Shown here in pieces: positions 1 to 7,780 of a stretch of DNA of 64,000 nucleotides. Source of the DNA: Ruegeria sediminis (GTDB lineage: Bacteria; Pseudomonadota; Alphaproteobacteria; Rhodobacterales; Rhodobacteraceae). Both the position numbers and the translations under genes were made by a program. Position 1 is the first letter of the stretch; each line of letters starts with the position of its first letter. Under the pieces are notes generated by a model. The model had not been told where the DNA came from. It saw nothing but the letters and a program-made list of their open reading frames with translations, and ran no database searches. The stretch covers positions 558,001-622,000 of the forward strand of contig NZ_VCPD01000001.1 of the NCBI RefSeq assembly GCF_005938215.1. Direction: 5' to 3'.

Positions 1-461
1 CCGTCGATCGCATCGATGTTTTGACAGGTCATCACGTACTCGGCGTGGAATTCGCTGTGAACCGCAGCGTGATCTTCCGCGTGCTCGGAGTGATCGTGTT
101 CTTCAGTGGCCTCGCCGGAATGGTCGCCTTCGGTTTCGTGCTCGCCGATCTGCGACATGGCCACAGAAACGTTGGCAGATTTGACGGTGCAGCCGGCCTC
201 GTCGGACACAACGAACAAGGTCAGCGGCTTGGCGAGGTCCGAAATCGCCGCCTGCACCAGGTCGCGATCCTCGGCCGTCACCGCCGCATGTTCGAAACCC
301 ACGATATCGGCGCCGGGCGCCTCCAGCGACAGCGAGAAGTCCGAACCGGAAAACGCGATCCCGACCGTGCCGGCTCCGTGCACATGCGCGTCGACGGACC
401 GGGTCTGTTCGGCGGAAAGGGCGGCGGGAAAAACGGACATGGCGAGAACGAGGTGTTTCAT
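1..461 (-). CDS. DUF2796/ZrgA-type periplasmic metal-binding protein, 3' end outside window
   Basis: The frame is open from an ATG at 461 to the window edge, giving 153 residues of an incomplete protein. The first 16 or so residues (MKHLVLAMSVFPAALS) look like a signal peptide. The mature start has an AHVHG motif (about residues 25-29), and residues 107-139 are very rich in His, Glu and Asp. This layout fits the DUF2796/ZrgA family, periplasmic proteins linked to zinc uptake. The His-rich stretch would be the metal-binding part (family knowledge). The C-terminal part lies beyond the left edge, and downstream partners such as an ABC transporter cannot be seen. Family call is good; the exact metal is inferred. 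Confidence 0.75.
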   Translation of the reverse strand, partial: MKHLVLAMSVFPAALSAEQTRSVDAHVHGAGTVGIAFSGSDFSLSLEAPGADIVGFEHAAVTAEDRDLVQAAISDLAKPLTLFVVSDEAGCTVKSANVSVAMSQIGEHETEGDHSGEATEEHDHSEHAEDHAAVHSEFHAEYVMTCQNIDAID

Positions 462-497
462 GGGCGGGTCTCCAAGGCTCCGGGAACTACGGCCGAC

Positions 498-527
498 ATT
501 AGTCAATGGATGTGACGGCACTGTCAA
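498..527 (-). promoter_or_regulatory. Candidate sigma-70-type promoter of the DUF2796 gene
   Basis: Read on the minus strand, TTGACA (522-527) and ACTAAT (498-503) are separated by 18 bases and lie 37-66 bases upstream of the ATG at 461. The -35 box is perfect and the -10 box is a weak match. No clear Zur-type palindrome was seen. Confidence 0.35.
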
Positions 528-830
528 AGGAAAGCGGTAGGGTCGGCCAGGAAGCGCGCAGGCATTCTCTAGACCTGAAATGCCGCGGAATAGCTGCCAA
601 TCAATATCAGCGAAGGGAGGCGTGGCGAACTTTGCCCAGTATTCGACTTTGCGCTTGGCCGGATACGGATGCCGATGCCGACTTTGCAGCAAGCGGAACT
701 CGCCCCGTTTCCGGTCCGGCCTTCAAGCGACTCAGCGGCTTCGTTTTTTTCGGTCTCCAAGCGTTGACCCGCGTGCGTGCGCCGGCCATGGACAGGAGCC
801 ATGAGGCGGTTAGGAGTTCTTGGTGATGGA
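528..830. other. Intergenic stretch with no recognisable gene
   Basis: Short open frames exist on both strands, but none has a recognisable domain, a good ribosome binding site or the composition of neighbouring genes. If 831-853 is a true distal attachment site, this stretch is the chromosomal flank that originally followed tRNA-Phe. Confidence 0.5.
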
Positions 831-853
831 TGGTGCCGGGGGCGGATCCGAAC
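831..853. repeat. Degenerate copy of the tRNA-Phe 3' end, candidate distal attachment site
   Basis: The 23 bases beginning TGGTGCCGGGGGCGG match the tRNA-Phe 3' terminus at 3147-3170 in the same orientation, with one missing C and two substitutions. The matching block runs from the CCA end into the T-arm. Geometry is right for a tRNA-integrating island: the integrase gene lies between the two copies, next to the intact tRNA. The match is imperfect and short, so chance or an old, drifted site are both possible. Confidence 0.4.
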
Positions 854-1045
854 AAGAATTTTTATTTGTTATATTTCAATTATTTACACGATTACCAAAG
901 TTAGCCCATACCCCGATTCAAACCACCGGAACCCAAACATACGAATCCGGAATCGAACAGGGGTATAGTCTGGGGTGTCAAACCCGGTCAAATTTTAGCA
1001 AAAATGACTTGCCAAATCTAGGCCGAGGTCTGCGGCATAGGGCCT
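854..1045. other. AT-rich non-coding stretch at island edge
   Basis: Bases are clearly more AT-rich than the flanking chromosome (for example the run around 855-905). No gene or RNA is recognised. Composition supports acquired or degenerating DNA. Confidence 0.4.
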
Positions 1046-1261
1046 TGCCAATTCCTGTCGGTCCAGCAGAGCCGTGGAGCCGCGTTGATCGCCGAAGACC
1101 TGCAGGAACTTCGTTCTAACGGCCAGGTCAAGGAATAGAAAAACCGCCTCAAGACCATCCAGCGCCAGCTACACGGTCGGGCGGTAATCAATCTGGTCAG
1201 AGCCCGGTTGCTGGGCGTTCTAACAGAAGCGGCGCCGGAGCTGCACCGAAATCTAAGTTAG
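1046..1261 (+). pseudogene. Remnant of an ISL3-like transposase C-terminus
   Basis: Translated from 1046, the frame reads ...LRSNGQVKE, a TAG stop at 1136-1138, then KNRLKTIQRQLHGRAVINL and VRARLLG before the terminal TAG at 1259-1261. The order 'SNGQVE...NRLKxIKRQMYGRAxxxLLRARLL' is the conserved tail of ISL3-family transposases (from memory of the family). The internal stop, missing N-terminal and catalytic regions and lack of inverted repeats mark it as dead. The match is short, so confidence is moderate. Confidence 0.45.
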
Positions 1262-1321
1262 AATCAAACTAGGATACCGATCAGCATCCAGCCCCCTTCT
1301 CGCCCTTGGCGAAAAACTGCT

Positions 1322-1813
1322 TCAGTTTGCTCGTGTTAGCGCGGCTTCCGAAATTCGGCCGCCCGCGCCGTTGCTGGGGCCATGGTCAAATTTTTCCACG
1401 GCCAAGACCAAAAGGATCTTTCTTAAGGTGTTCAGTTCCTTGGTCGTCGCACTCTTGGTGCGTTCGTCAGTTGACCCAGATACCGTCGCACGATCGATCG
1501 CCTCGCTCAGGGGCTTCGGTAGCTGAATTCCGGCATCCGACAGCAAGTCTCTCGCATCTTTCGGGCTTATCGACCTGGATTTGGCTGTCCCGTCATAGCG
1601 GGTATCGAGCACGTCTTGGATTTCCAGTACCAAGTTGCTTTGTTCATCACTAAGTTCAGGTGTCGCTTTGGAACGCCTGACCTTTTGGGGATCGCACCCC
1701 AACGCTAACCAACACATCTGGTCCACGTTCCAATGGGCGGCTCGCGCCCACAGTTCAGTCCTGATTTCGTAGCTCTCACTGTCTCTTTTGCTCAAGTGCC
1801 TTCTCCATTGCAA
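1322..1813 (-). CDS. Hypothetical island protein beside the integrase
   Basis: 163 residues, starting inside the last 38 bases of the integrase gene on the same strand, so probably co-transcribed with it. No catalytic motif is seen. The segment WNVDQMCWLALGCDPQKV near residue 28 and the C-terminal TKELNTLRKILLVLAV segment resemble uncharacterised proteins carried on phage, plasmid and island DNA, whose tails often read 'RNTLLKLIIGMA' (recollection, not searched). The stop falls earlier than in such proteins, so the C-terminus may be clipped. Role unknown. Confidence 0.5.
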   Translation of the reverse strand: MQWRRHLSKRDSESYEIRTELWARAAHWNVDQMCWLALGCDPQKVRRSKATPELSDEQSNLVLEIQDVLDTRYDGTAKSRSISPKDARDLLSDAGIQLPKPLSEAIDRATVSGSTDERTKSATTKELNTLRKILLVLAVEKFDHGPSNGAGGRISEAALTRAN

Positions 1814-2996
1814 CCCGTTGCAATTCGTCCAATTCGTCAGCCCACCACTGGGACATCTTCACACGCTCATCCCAATATGCCCCTCTTGCGTACGCGCGCC
1901 GGACTTCATTTCCTTCGACATGGGCCAAGGCTCGTTCGATCGCATCGGGATTCCAATGACCACTTTCGTTTGCAAGCGTGGAGAACGTTGCTCGAAACCC
2001 GTGTGCCGTCATTTCCTCGTTGCCGAAGCCCATCTTGCGAAGCGCCTGGTTGAAGGTGTTCTCGCTCAAAGGTTTGATCTTCAGGCTTTGAGACGGGAGG
2101 ACGAGAGCATCCGGATGCGAGTACGTCTTGAGTTCTTCCAGAACTAAGATGGCTTGGCGTGGGAGCGGTGCGACATGTTCAGTGCGCATCTTCATCCTCT
2201 CCGACGGGATGCTCCATTTAGCTGCGTCCAAGTCGAACTCATTCCAACCGGCTAGCCTCAGTTCTCCGGGACGAACATGGAGAATGGCCAGAAGTTTTAA
2301 GCCGAGTGCGACCACCCTGTATCCGCCATAGCTATCGATGGCAGCCATGAGTTCTCCGAGTCGGTCCTTGTCCGTGATTGCTGAGCGAGACTTGACACGC
2401 TTGCGTACAAGCGCGCCTTTCAACGGAATTGTCGGGTCGTTGGTGGTGATGCCGCTAGCAATGGCGTACCTGAAGACTTCTCCGATCGTCGTTCTCAATC
2501 TGCTAGCGGTTTCCAGGTTGCCGGTTTTTTCCTGCCTCTTCAGAACAGCAAGAACTTCGCTCGACGTGATCTCCATGATCGGGCGCCCTTCGAGATCCTT
2601 GTTGGCCATACCAAGCAGCCACGCCTTCTTCTTGACCGTTTGTTCGGCGCGTCCCTCAAGGCGATTTTTCTCCAGCAGTTCAGCCGCAAGAACGTCGAAA
2701 CGACCGCGAGCCTCCACTTCCGCCGCGCGTTTCCGTTCCTTTTTCACCGTTGAAGGGTCAATACCTTCAAGTAGCAGCTTGCGGTCCCTGTCGCGTTTGT
2801 CCCTGGCTTCCTTCAATGAAATCAGAGGGTAAGGACCGTATGACATCAGTTTTTCTTTGCTATTGAAGCGGTACTTCAGGTGCCAGTGCTTGGATCCGTT
2901 CGGTTTTACCAAAATGTACAGGCCATTTTGGTCTGAACGTTTGTAGGGGCGCTCAGAAGGTTGTAGGTTTTTCAATGCTATATCGGTCAGAGGCAT
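1776..2996 (-). CDS. P4-type tyrosine site-specific integrase
   Basis: 406 residues from ATG 2996 (MPLTDIALKN), chosen because the DUF4102 arm-binding domain starts there; the 28-codon upstream extension is low-complexity. Domains: DUF4102 (about 1-90), SAM-like core-binding (about 95-190), catalytic domain to the end. Catalytic residues are visible: Arg in HVRPGELRLAGW, His-x-x-Arg in TAHGFRATFSTLANE, His in ALAHVEG and the nucleophilic Tyr in the YARGAYW segment. It would recombine an island into the 3' end of a tRNA. The gene begins 150 bases from the 3' end of tRNA-Phe, the classic arrangement for this family. Appears intact. Confidence 0.92.
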   Translation of the reverse strand: MPLTDIALKNLQPSERPYKRSDQNGLYILVKPNGSKHWHLKYRFNSKEKLMSYGPYPLISLKEARDKRDRDRKLLLEGIDPSTVKKERKRAAEVEARGRFDVLAAELLEKNRLEGRAEQTVKKKAWLLGMANKDLEGRPIMEITSSEVLAVLKRQEKTGNLETASRLRTTIGEVFRYAIASGITTNDPTIPLKGALVRKRVKSRSAITDKDRLGELMAAIDSYGGYRVVALGLKLLAILHVRPGELRLAGWNEFDLDAAKWSIPSERMKMRTEHVAPLPRQAILVLEELKTYSHPDALVLPSQSLKIKPLSENTFNQALRKMGFGNEEMTAHGFRATFSTLANESGHWNPDAIERALAHVEGNEVRRAYARGAYWDERVKMSQWWADELDELQRVAMEKALEQKRQ

Positions 2997-3146
2997 GTCG
3001 TTTGATAGCAAATTGCAACCCCCACTTCCACCCCCAGATTTTTCGGCTGGAGGTGGACAAAACCGGAACACGCTGGACAATCAAAAGACGAAACATCAAT
3101 AATAACAGACACATCGGACGTTATCGGACTATCGTGGAGGTTGTAG

Positions 3147-3170
3147 TGGTGCCCGGGGGCGGAATCGAAC
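3147..3170. repeat. Candidate attL: 3' end of tRNA-Phe
   Basis: The 24 bases from the CCA end into the T-arm of tRNA-Phe are repeated in degenerate form at 831-853. With the adjacent integrase, this is the expected integrase-proximal attachment site. The crossover point within the block cannot be fixed from sequence. Confidence 0.45.
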
Positions 3171-3221
3171 CACCGACACGAGGATTTTCAATCCACTGCT
3201 CTACCCCTGAGCTACCCGGGC
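3147..3221 (-). tRNA. tRNA-Phe (anticodon GAA)
   Basis: Read on the minus strand, a 75-base cloverleaf begins GCCCGGGTAGCTCAGG and ends with encoded CCA. The 7-bp acceptor stem GCCCGGG pairs perfectly; the anticodon loop TTGAAAA lies between GGA-type arms and gives anticodon GAA. The T-arm contains GGTTCGATTCC. It is the terminal gene after yacG and serves as the integration site of the neighbouring island. A small stem-loop (AACGGC/GCCGTT, 3227-3242) lies just 5' of it. Confidence 0.97.
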
Positions 3222-3300
3222 ACGGGAACGGCGAGTGCCGTTGGGTGGAGGCCTTCTATGACTTGCTACAGGCGGTGTCCAGAGGATATTTGAGATTTTT

Positions 3301-3483
3301 TCAATGCGGGCGCGCGGGGTTTTCTTCGTCCGGAATTTCGCGTGCTTCCGCGTCGTCCTGCTCTGCCGAGGGCACTGCGTAGGACCCGTTCAGCCACTTG
3401 GCCAGGTCCAGGTCCGCGCAGCGTTTCGAGCAGAAGGGGCGGTATTTGCGCTCCGTTTTCTCGCCGCAGATCGGACAGCTCAT
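3301..3483 (-). CDS. yacG: DNA gyrase inhibitor YacG (zinc-finger protein)
   Basis: 60 residues from ATG 3483 (MSCPICGEK). The four cysteines of the family zinc site are visible as CPIC near the start and CSKRC about 17 residues on. YacG proteins bind zinc and inhibit DNA gyrase by binding GyrB (family knowledge). The acidic C-terminal tail is typical. The start overlaps the stop of the upstream RNase E/G-like gene as ATGA, so the two are translationally coupled; an upstream extension would run through that gene. This order (infA-maf-RNase-yacG-tRNA-Phe) is common in Rhodobacterales. Confidence 0.9.
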   Translation of the reverse strand: MSCPICGEKTERKYRPFCSKRCADLDLAKWLNGSYAVPSAEQDDAEAREIPDEENPARPH

Positions 3484-4502
3484 TTCAGCACCTCCGCCAG
3501 CGGCACGCGGCCGCGTTTGCGCTGCAGTTCGAAATGGCCGAGCGGCGTCCATCCGGCCAGCGTGGTCTCTTCACTGTCCGCCCTGAAAGCTGCGCGCAGG
3601 GCGGATTCGAACCCGCGCCGGTCTTTCTTGGCCATCGGCGCCAGGTCCAGCGTGATCTGCCCCCCCAATCCGCGTACACGCAGCGCCCGCGGCAGGGCCT
3701 TGGCGCAGGCGAAATTCGCCTTTTGCCCGGCCGCCAGCGAGGTGTCGGCGCCGGTATTCACGTCCACCGCGACCAGCGCGCGGGTCGGCTGCACATAAAG
3801 ATGCCCGCCGCCGGGCAGAGGCTCCGCGATCCCACGCGCCGTCTCCAGCGCATCCAGCACGCCATGAGTGGCAAAGCCGCCAGTCTCCGTCACGATCTCT
3901 GCCGGGTCGGTCCAGTCGCGCCAGGCCAGCGCATGCGGGCCATCCCCTTCGACCAGCGTCTCGGGCTCGGAGCCGGGGTCGTCCAGGATCTGCGCCGCCA
4001 GGGCGGACATGGCCGCGATGTCCTCGGCGATTTCGTCCGCCGACGCGTCGGCGCAGCAGGACCGCAGGATCAGGCCAAAGGCCGAGCCGTCCATCGCGTC
4101 ATGCGCGATCTCCAGCAGCCGGTCGCGCACGCCCTCGTCGCGGATGCTGCGCGAAACATTGAGGCCCGGCGCGTCGGGCGTGACGATGGCATAGCGGCTC
4201 TTGAACAGCAGGCGGCTTGTCACCGGGATCGCCTTGCCCGGCTCGGCGTAGCCGCCGACCTGCACCAGCAGTTGCGCGCCGGGCGCAAGGCCCTTGACCT
4301 GCCTCAGAAAGGCCGGGCCGTCCGGCGTGGACAGGAACATGCCGCCCTGTCCTTTCACGGGACGATCCGCGCGGGCCCGGTATATCGTTCCGGGCGGGGG
4401 CGCATCGCCTGCGATCAGGAAATCGTCGAGCTTGCCGTCCACCATCAGGGCGGCAGCTTCGCGGTTCTGGATGTGGTCCAGGATGATGGTGCGGCCTTTC
4501 AT
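3480..4502 (-). CDS. Short ribonuclease E/G family protein
   Basis: 340 residues from ATG 4502; an ATG three bases earlier (4505) overlaps the maf stop as ATGATGA and is equally possible. The N-terminus (ILDHIQNREAAALMVDGKL) matches the RNase G/E start. An S1-like RNA-binding segment lies at about residues 30-105. The catalytic motif VAVDVNTGAD, with the metal-binding Asp pair, is present near residue 250. RNase G is usually about 490 residues. This copy lacks the CPxC zinc-link and the small dimerisation domain, so its oligomeric state and activity may differ. Probably an endoribonuclease of rRNA or mRNA processing. Confidence 0.82.
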   Translation of the reverse strand: MKGRTIILDHIQNREAAALMVDGKLDDFLIAGDAPPPGTIYRARADRPVKGQGGMFLSTPDGPAFLRQVKGLAPGAQLLVQVGGYAEPGKAIPVTSRLLFKSRYAIVTPDAPGLNVSRSIRDEGVRDRLLEIAHDAMDGSAFGLILRSCCADASADEIAEDIAAMSALAAQILDDPGSEPETLVEGDGPHALAWRDWTDPAEIVTETGGFATHGVLDALETARGIAEPLPGGGHLYVQPTRALVAVDVNTGADTSLAAGQKANFACAKALPRALRVRGLGGQITLDLAPMAKKDRRGFESALRAAFRADSEETTLAGWTPLGHFELQRKRGRVPLAEVLK

Positions 4503-5077
4503 CATGCCCTCCCGTACAGCGGGTAGCCGGCCGCTTGCAGCAGCGCGGCGGTTTCCGACAGCGGCAGGCCCACGATACCGGTGAATGACCCGCTGATCCA
4601 CGGGATGAAGGCCCCGGCGGGTCCCTGGATCGCATAGGCACCAGCCTTGCCCTGCCAATCTCCGGTCGCCAGATAGGCGTTGATCTCTTGATCCGCCAGG
4701 CGCTTGACCTTGACCTGGCTCACCACGTCGCGCTCCCAGACCTTATCGCCCCGGCGCACCGCGACGGCGGTGATGACCCGGTGCCTGCGCCCCGACAGCG
4801 CAAAAAGGAACTCGGCCGCCTCGCCCGCATCGGCGGGCTTGCCCATGATGCGGCGACCGACGGCGACGGTGGTGTCGGCGCAAAGCACGATGTCCTCCGC
4901 ATCCGCCCGAACCGCCAGCACTTTTTCACGGGCGATCCGGGCGCAATACGGGCGCGGCTGCTCGCCGTTTCGCGGCGTCTCGTCGATGTCGGGAGGAAGC
5001 ACGGCGTCGGGCCGCACGCCAAGCTGAGCCAACAGGTCCAGCCGTCGCGGACTGCCCGATCCCAGGATGAACGCCAT
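4502..5077 (-). CDS. Maf-like nucleotide pyrophosphatase
   Basis: 191 residues, full length for the family. The N-terminal [12 protein letters not shown] phosphate-binding motif, the central CADTTVAVG segment with its catalytic Asp, [13 protein letters not shown] and the C-terminal [13 protein letters not shown] signature are all present. Maf proteins hydrolyse non-canonical or pyrimidine nucleoside triphosphates to monophosphates, a house-cleaning role in the cytoplasm. It sits 10 bases after infA and overlaps the RNase gene by a few bases, so it is part of one transcription unit. The dTTP/UTP versus m7GTP subgroup cannot be settled by eye. Confidence 0.92.
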   Translation of the reverse strand: MAFILGSGSPRRLDLLAQLGVRPDAVLPPDIDETPRNGEQPRPYCARIAREKVLAVRADAEDIVLCADTTVAVGRRIMGKPADAGEAAEFLFALSGRRHRVITAVAVRRGDKVWERDVVSQVKVKRLADQEINAYLATGDWQGKAGAYAIQGPAGAFIPWISGSFTGIVGLPLSETAALLQAAGYPLYGRA

Positions 5078-5087
5078 TAGGCTGGCG

Positions 5088-5306
5088 TTATTTGAAGCGG
5101 TAGTTGATCCGACCCTTGGTCAGATCATAGGGGGTCATCTCGACCTGAACGCGGTCGCCAGCCAGAACACGGATGCGGTTCTTGCGCATCTTGCCTGCCG
5201 TATGTGCGATGATCTCATGGCCGTTTTCCAGCTCGACCCGAAACGTCGCATTCGGCAGGAGTTCCTTCACGACACCGGGAAATTCGAGCGTATCTTCCTT
5301 GGCCAT
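5088..5306 (-). CDS. infA: Translation initiation factor IF-1
   Basis: 72 residues, the standard length. The sequence is an S1/OB-fold protein with the conserved [20 protein letters not shown] start, [20 protein letters not shown] in the middle and [12 protein letters not shown] at the end. IF-1 binds the ribosomal A site of the 30S subunit and works with IF-2 and IF-3 in initiation. It starts the infA-maf-RNase-yacG unit. Confidence 0.98.
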   Translation of the reverse strand: MAKEDTLEFPGVVKELLPNATFRVELENGHEIIAHTAGKMRKNRIRVLAGDRVQVEMTPYDLTKGRINYRFK

Positions 5307-5329
5307 GTTGTCTCCATAATTGCGTTTAG

Positions 5330-5346
5330 CCCGCAGAATCTGCGGG
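5330..5346. terminator. Stem-loop between the nitrilase-family gene and infA
   Basis: CCCGCAG-AAT-CTGCGGG forms a perfect 7-bp stem with a 3-base loop in the 69-base gap. No T-run follows on either strand, so it may be an attenuator, a processing site or a weak terminator rather than a classical one. Confidence 0.35.
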
Positions 5347-5375
5347 ACGTGTGTCTAAATGAGCGCATCTCCCCC

Positions 5376-6272
5376 TTATTTCAAGGGCTCAAATGCCTTC
5401 AGGCAACAGTTTGTGACCGATTGGACGCGGGGTTCCTGCTCGGACCAGTGCTTGCGGTTCAGCACTCTGCCGTCGGCGCGGACATGCGCGATCGCCTCGA
5501 GGTCGATCTCGGCATAGGTCCAGCCAGGCCGGTTCAATGCGCCTTCGGCCAGAACGCCGGTTTCGGGAAAGCCCACGTCGGGCGGGCCGAACACGCCGCC
5601 CATGCCGGTGTTCATGTCCACCGCCTCGGACCAGTCGTTGCTGCCGACCAGCGACGCCATCACCGTAACACATTGATTTTCCAGCGCTCTTGACATCGCC
5701 CCGATGCGGACGCGCCAGTATCCCGACAGCGCCTCGGTGCAGGACGGCACCAGGATCAGATCCGCGTCGCACAGTGCCCGGCCGAGCAGGGGAAACTCGC
5801 TGTCATAACAGATCAGGACGCCGATCCTGCCCAGTGCGGTGTCGAACAGTTTCAGCGGGCCGCCCGGTGCGATGTCCCATTGCTCGCGTTCGAACCGGGT
5901 CATGATCTGCTTGTCCTGATGGTCGTGGGTTCCGTCGGGGGTGAAGAGTTCGGCCCGGTTCACCGGCCGCCGGAATCCGGCGTCGACGGGCGCCGAAGCG
6001 CCCAGAATGTACAAATTGTACTCTTTCGCGAGCCGCATGTGCAGTTTTGTAACATCCTCCATGCGGTCGGAAACCGCGTGAATCGACCGTTCGAGGTCAC
6101 CCGCCACCCCGGCGCCGTCCAGGGTCGAAAGCTCCATCGCGCCGTACTCGGGAAAGACCAGCAGCTCGGCCCCCTGCCCGGCGGCTTCGGACACCCAGTT
6201 GGCCAGCTTGTCCTCGTACTGCGCCCAGCTGTCGAGCCAGTCGAGAGGATAGGCGGCGGTGGCGATCTTCAT
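5376..6272 (-). CDS. Carbon-nitrogen hydrolase (nitrilase superfamily)
   Basis: 298 residues with the nitrilase-superfamily Glu-Lys-Cys triad: Glu in LLVFPEYGAMEL (about residue 42), Lys in HQDKQIMTRFE (about 121) and Cys in GVLICYDSEFP (about 154). The family hydrolyses amides or nitriles in the cytoplasm. The closest type appears to be an aliphatic amidase/omega-amidase-like branch, but the substrate cannot be told from sequence. It stands alone, 69 bases upstream of infA and 67 bases downstream of the DUF4242 gene, and may be an insertion into the conserved murA-infA neighbourhood. Confidence 0.88.
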   Translation of the reverse strand: MKIATAAYPLDWLDSWAQYEDKLANWVSEAAGQGAELLVFPEYGAMELSTLDGAGVAGDLERSIHAVSDRMEDVTKLHMRLAKEYNLYILGASAPVDAGFRRPVNRAELFTPDGTHDHQDKQIMTRFEREQWDIAPGGPLKLFDTALGRIGVLICYDSEFPLLGRALCDADLILVPSCTEALSGYWRVRIGAMSRALENQCVTVMASLVGSNDWSEAVDMNTGMGGVFGPPDVGFPETGVLAEGALNRPGWTYAEIDLEAIAHVRADGRVLNRKHWSEQEPRVQSVTNCCLKAFEPLK

Positions 6273-6339
6273 GGCGGCGTTCCCATATGCAATTTGCCCG
6301 CGACATTAGTCGCGGCGGCCATGCTCTGTACAGTGCCGA

Positions 6340-6609
6340 TCAACCCGCGGTGGTCGGGTCGATCACGGTCTTGATTTCGGTGATCCTGGTAGCCGGAAAA
6401 CCGCTGAGTTCGGCGTGCTTGTGTATCGCGTCCTCGTTCTCGGCCAGATAGATGCAAAATGTCTTGTCGCCGGCGACGTAGGAGTGCTGCCACTGCACGC
6501 CCGGGATCTTATCCAGCGCGTCGTTCGATTTGGCCGACGCCCCGCCGAGTTCCTCTTGGGACATGGCCCCGACGCCCGGCAAATCGCGTTCGATGACGTA
6601 TCTTTTCAT
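6340..6609 (-). CDS. DUF4242 domain protein
   Basis: 89 residues from ATG 6609, preceded by a clear GGGAGGAA ribosome binding site that decides the start over longer upstream versions. The MKRYVIERDLPGVG start and YVAGDKTFCIYLAENEDAI segment are those of DUF4242, small ferredoxin-fold proteins of which one member has been reported to bind nickel. Function here is unknown. It lies just downstream of a truncated GNAT gene copy. Confidence 0.75.
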   Translation of the reverse strand: MKRYVIERDLPGVGAMSQEELGGASAKSNDALDKIPGVQWQHSYVAGDKTFCIYLAENEDAIHKHAELSGFPATRITEIKTVIDPTTAG

Positions 6610-6731
6610 GACAATTCCTCCCGGTGAAACGCGACCAGTATCCACTTTCCGGGTGAGTCGATCCAGCGCCGGGAAAAAAGACCGGCAAACGGCGCCTTGC
6701 CGAGGTAATTCCGGGCGAGCATCCCGCGGGT

Positions 6732-6852
6732 CCGGATCCAGAACAGCAGCGGCTTTTGCGTTTGTTCGTCGTCGCCCACGTCCTTCCACGCGAACTGCGC
6801 CACCGCCCCCGGCAGGGGCGCGTCGCTGCGCGTGCCGGAAGGCGTCGAGCGG
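6732..6852 (-). pseudogene. Truncated, frameshifted second copy of the GNAT gene C-terminus
   Basis: Translated on the minus strand this reads PLPGAVAQFAWKDVGDDEQT then QKPLLFWIR, matching PLSGAVAQFAWKDLGEDGET and QKPLQFWIR at the end of the GNAT gene 1.4 kb away (8147-8268). Bases align closely on both sides, including the GTCGAGCGG block. The copy lacks two bases near 6830 (frameshift), has no upstream acetyltransferase core and no stop after WIR. Confidence 0.7.
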
Positions 6853-6912
6853 GCGGGATATTGGCAGGGTATGTCTAATTTGAGCCCGAAGCGGACAATC
6901 GAAATATGATCG

Positions 6913-7629
6913 TTACTCCGCCGCCGCCAATTGCAGTGTGCCATCAACAGAGGCCAGGATCGACTTTGGCATCCATAGGTCGATCGTTCGTTCCAACACC
7001 TTATCGCCCGAAAAGAACATGCGCCCTTCAGAGACCTCGCGCGAAAAACTGGATCGGCCATAGAGAACAGCGCCAAATGACAACTTGGTCGTCTCAATGT
7101 ACAGATCTACGTCAAAGGCGGGCACGTCAACGCAGGCTTCTACGATCCTGCTACGAGGTTCATAGACAAGCCAGTAAACCGGGAATGGCCCCTCTTCGTC
7201 TGTGAAGTTCATGCGTACCACGACCCGCCGTTGGGGAAGTTCGTCGACGATGACGGCGCCGCGCAAACGCCACATGAGAAGTGAAAGGTCATAGCTGCAT
7301 ACAGCCAATTCCGCCTCGATATGCCGCTGGGCCCACTCGGCGAGAGCATCCAAGATCGGATTTAGTGCTTTGGCTTTGTCGGTGGGCAGGTAGTCGACGG
7401 TTCCCTTGGCTTTGTCTTCGACCCTCTCGATCAGACCAATCCGCTCCATCTCGGACAGTCGCTTAGACAGAATGGCTGGAGAGATGTTGCCAAGCACGCG
7501 CTTGATATCGCTGAACTTGGTGTAGCCGCCATACACCATTTCGGTAAGAATTGGGATTGTCCAACGAGGCGTCAGAATCTCGCAGGCCTTCGAAACGGGG
7601 CAAATTAGTCCATAGGATTTGGTGGGCAT
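6913..7629 (-). CDS. HxlR-family transcriptional regulator with C-terminal extension
   Basis: 238 residues. Residues about 10-100 are an HxlR winged helix-turn-helix (CPVSKACEILTPRWTIPIL, then KFSDIKRVLGNISPAILSKR). HxlR proteins are usually about 110-150 residues; here a further 130 residues form a predicted alpha/beta ligand-type domain of the sort seen in SCP2-like HxlR fusions (inference). Divergent from a DUF1127 gene across a 151-base gap containing a 9-bp inverted repeat, the probable operator. GC is lower than in the flanking operon, suggesting acquisition. Confidence 0.85.
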   Translation of the reverse strand: MPTKSYGLICPVSKACEILTPRWTIPILTEMVYGGYTKFSDIKRVLGNISPAILSKRLSEMERIGLIERVEDKAKGTVDYLPTDKAKALNPILDALAEWAQRHIEAELAVCSYDLSLLMWRLRGAVIVDELPQRRVVVRMNFTDEEGPFPVYWLVYEPRSRIVEACVDVPAFDVDLYIETTKLSFGAVLYGRSSFSREVSEGRMFFSGDKVLERTIDLWMPKSILASVDGTLQLAAAE

Positions 7630-7679
7630 AGTCGCAGTCCTCTCTCGCCTTCAGCGTACATCCTGCGTCGAGTTCCGAT

Positions 7680-7722
7680 CCAGTTCAGGAAATGTATCAC
7701 GGTTCGAATTGTACTGAACTGG
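7680..7722. promoter_or_regulatory. Widely spaced perfect inverted repeat, likely HxlR operator
   Basis: CCAGTTCAG (7680-7688) and CTGAACTGG (7714-7722) are perfect reverse complements separated by 25 bases, centred between the divergent HxlR (start 7629) and DUF1127 (start 7781) genes. Dimeric HxlR regulators bind such symmetric sites; the assignment is by position. Confidence 0.5.
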
Positions 7723-7780
7723 CCTGAGGCGGTTCCCGTGCGCCATGCTTTCTCGGAAACGAACCGGAGGACGAAGGCTG

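Noticed and set aside
506..826. Short open frames between the DUF2796 gene and the repeat at 831
   Set aside because: No domain, no ribosome site, overlapping frames on both strands.
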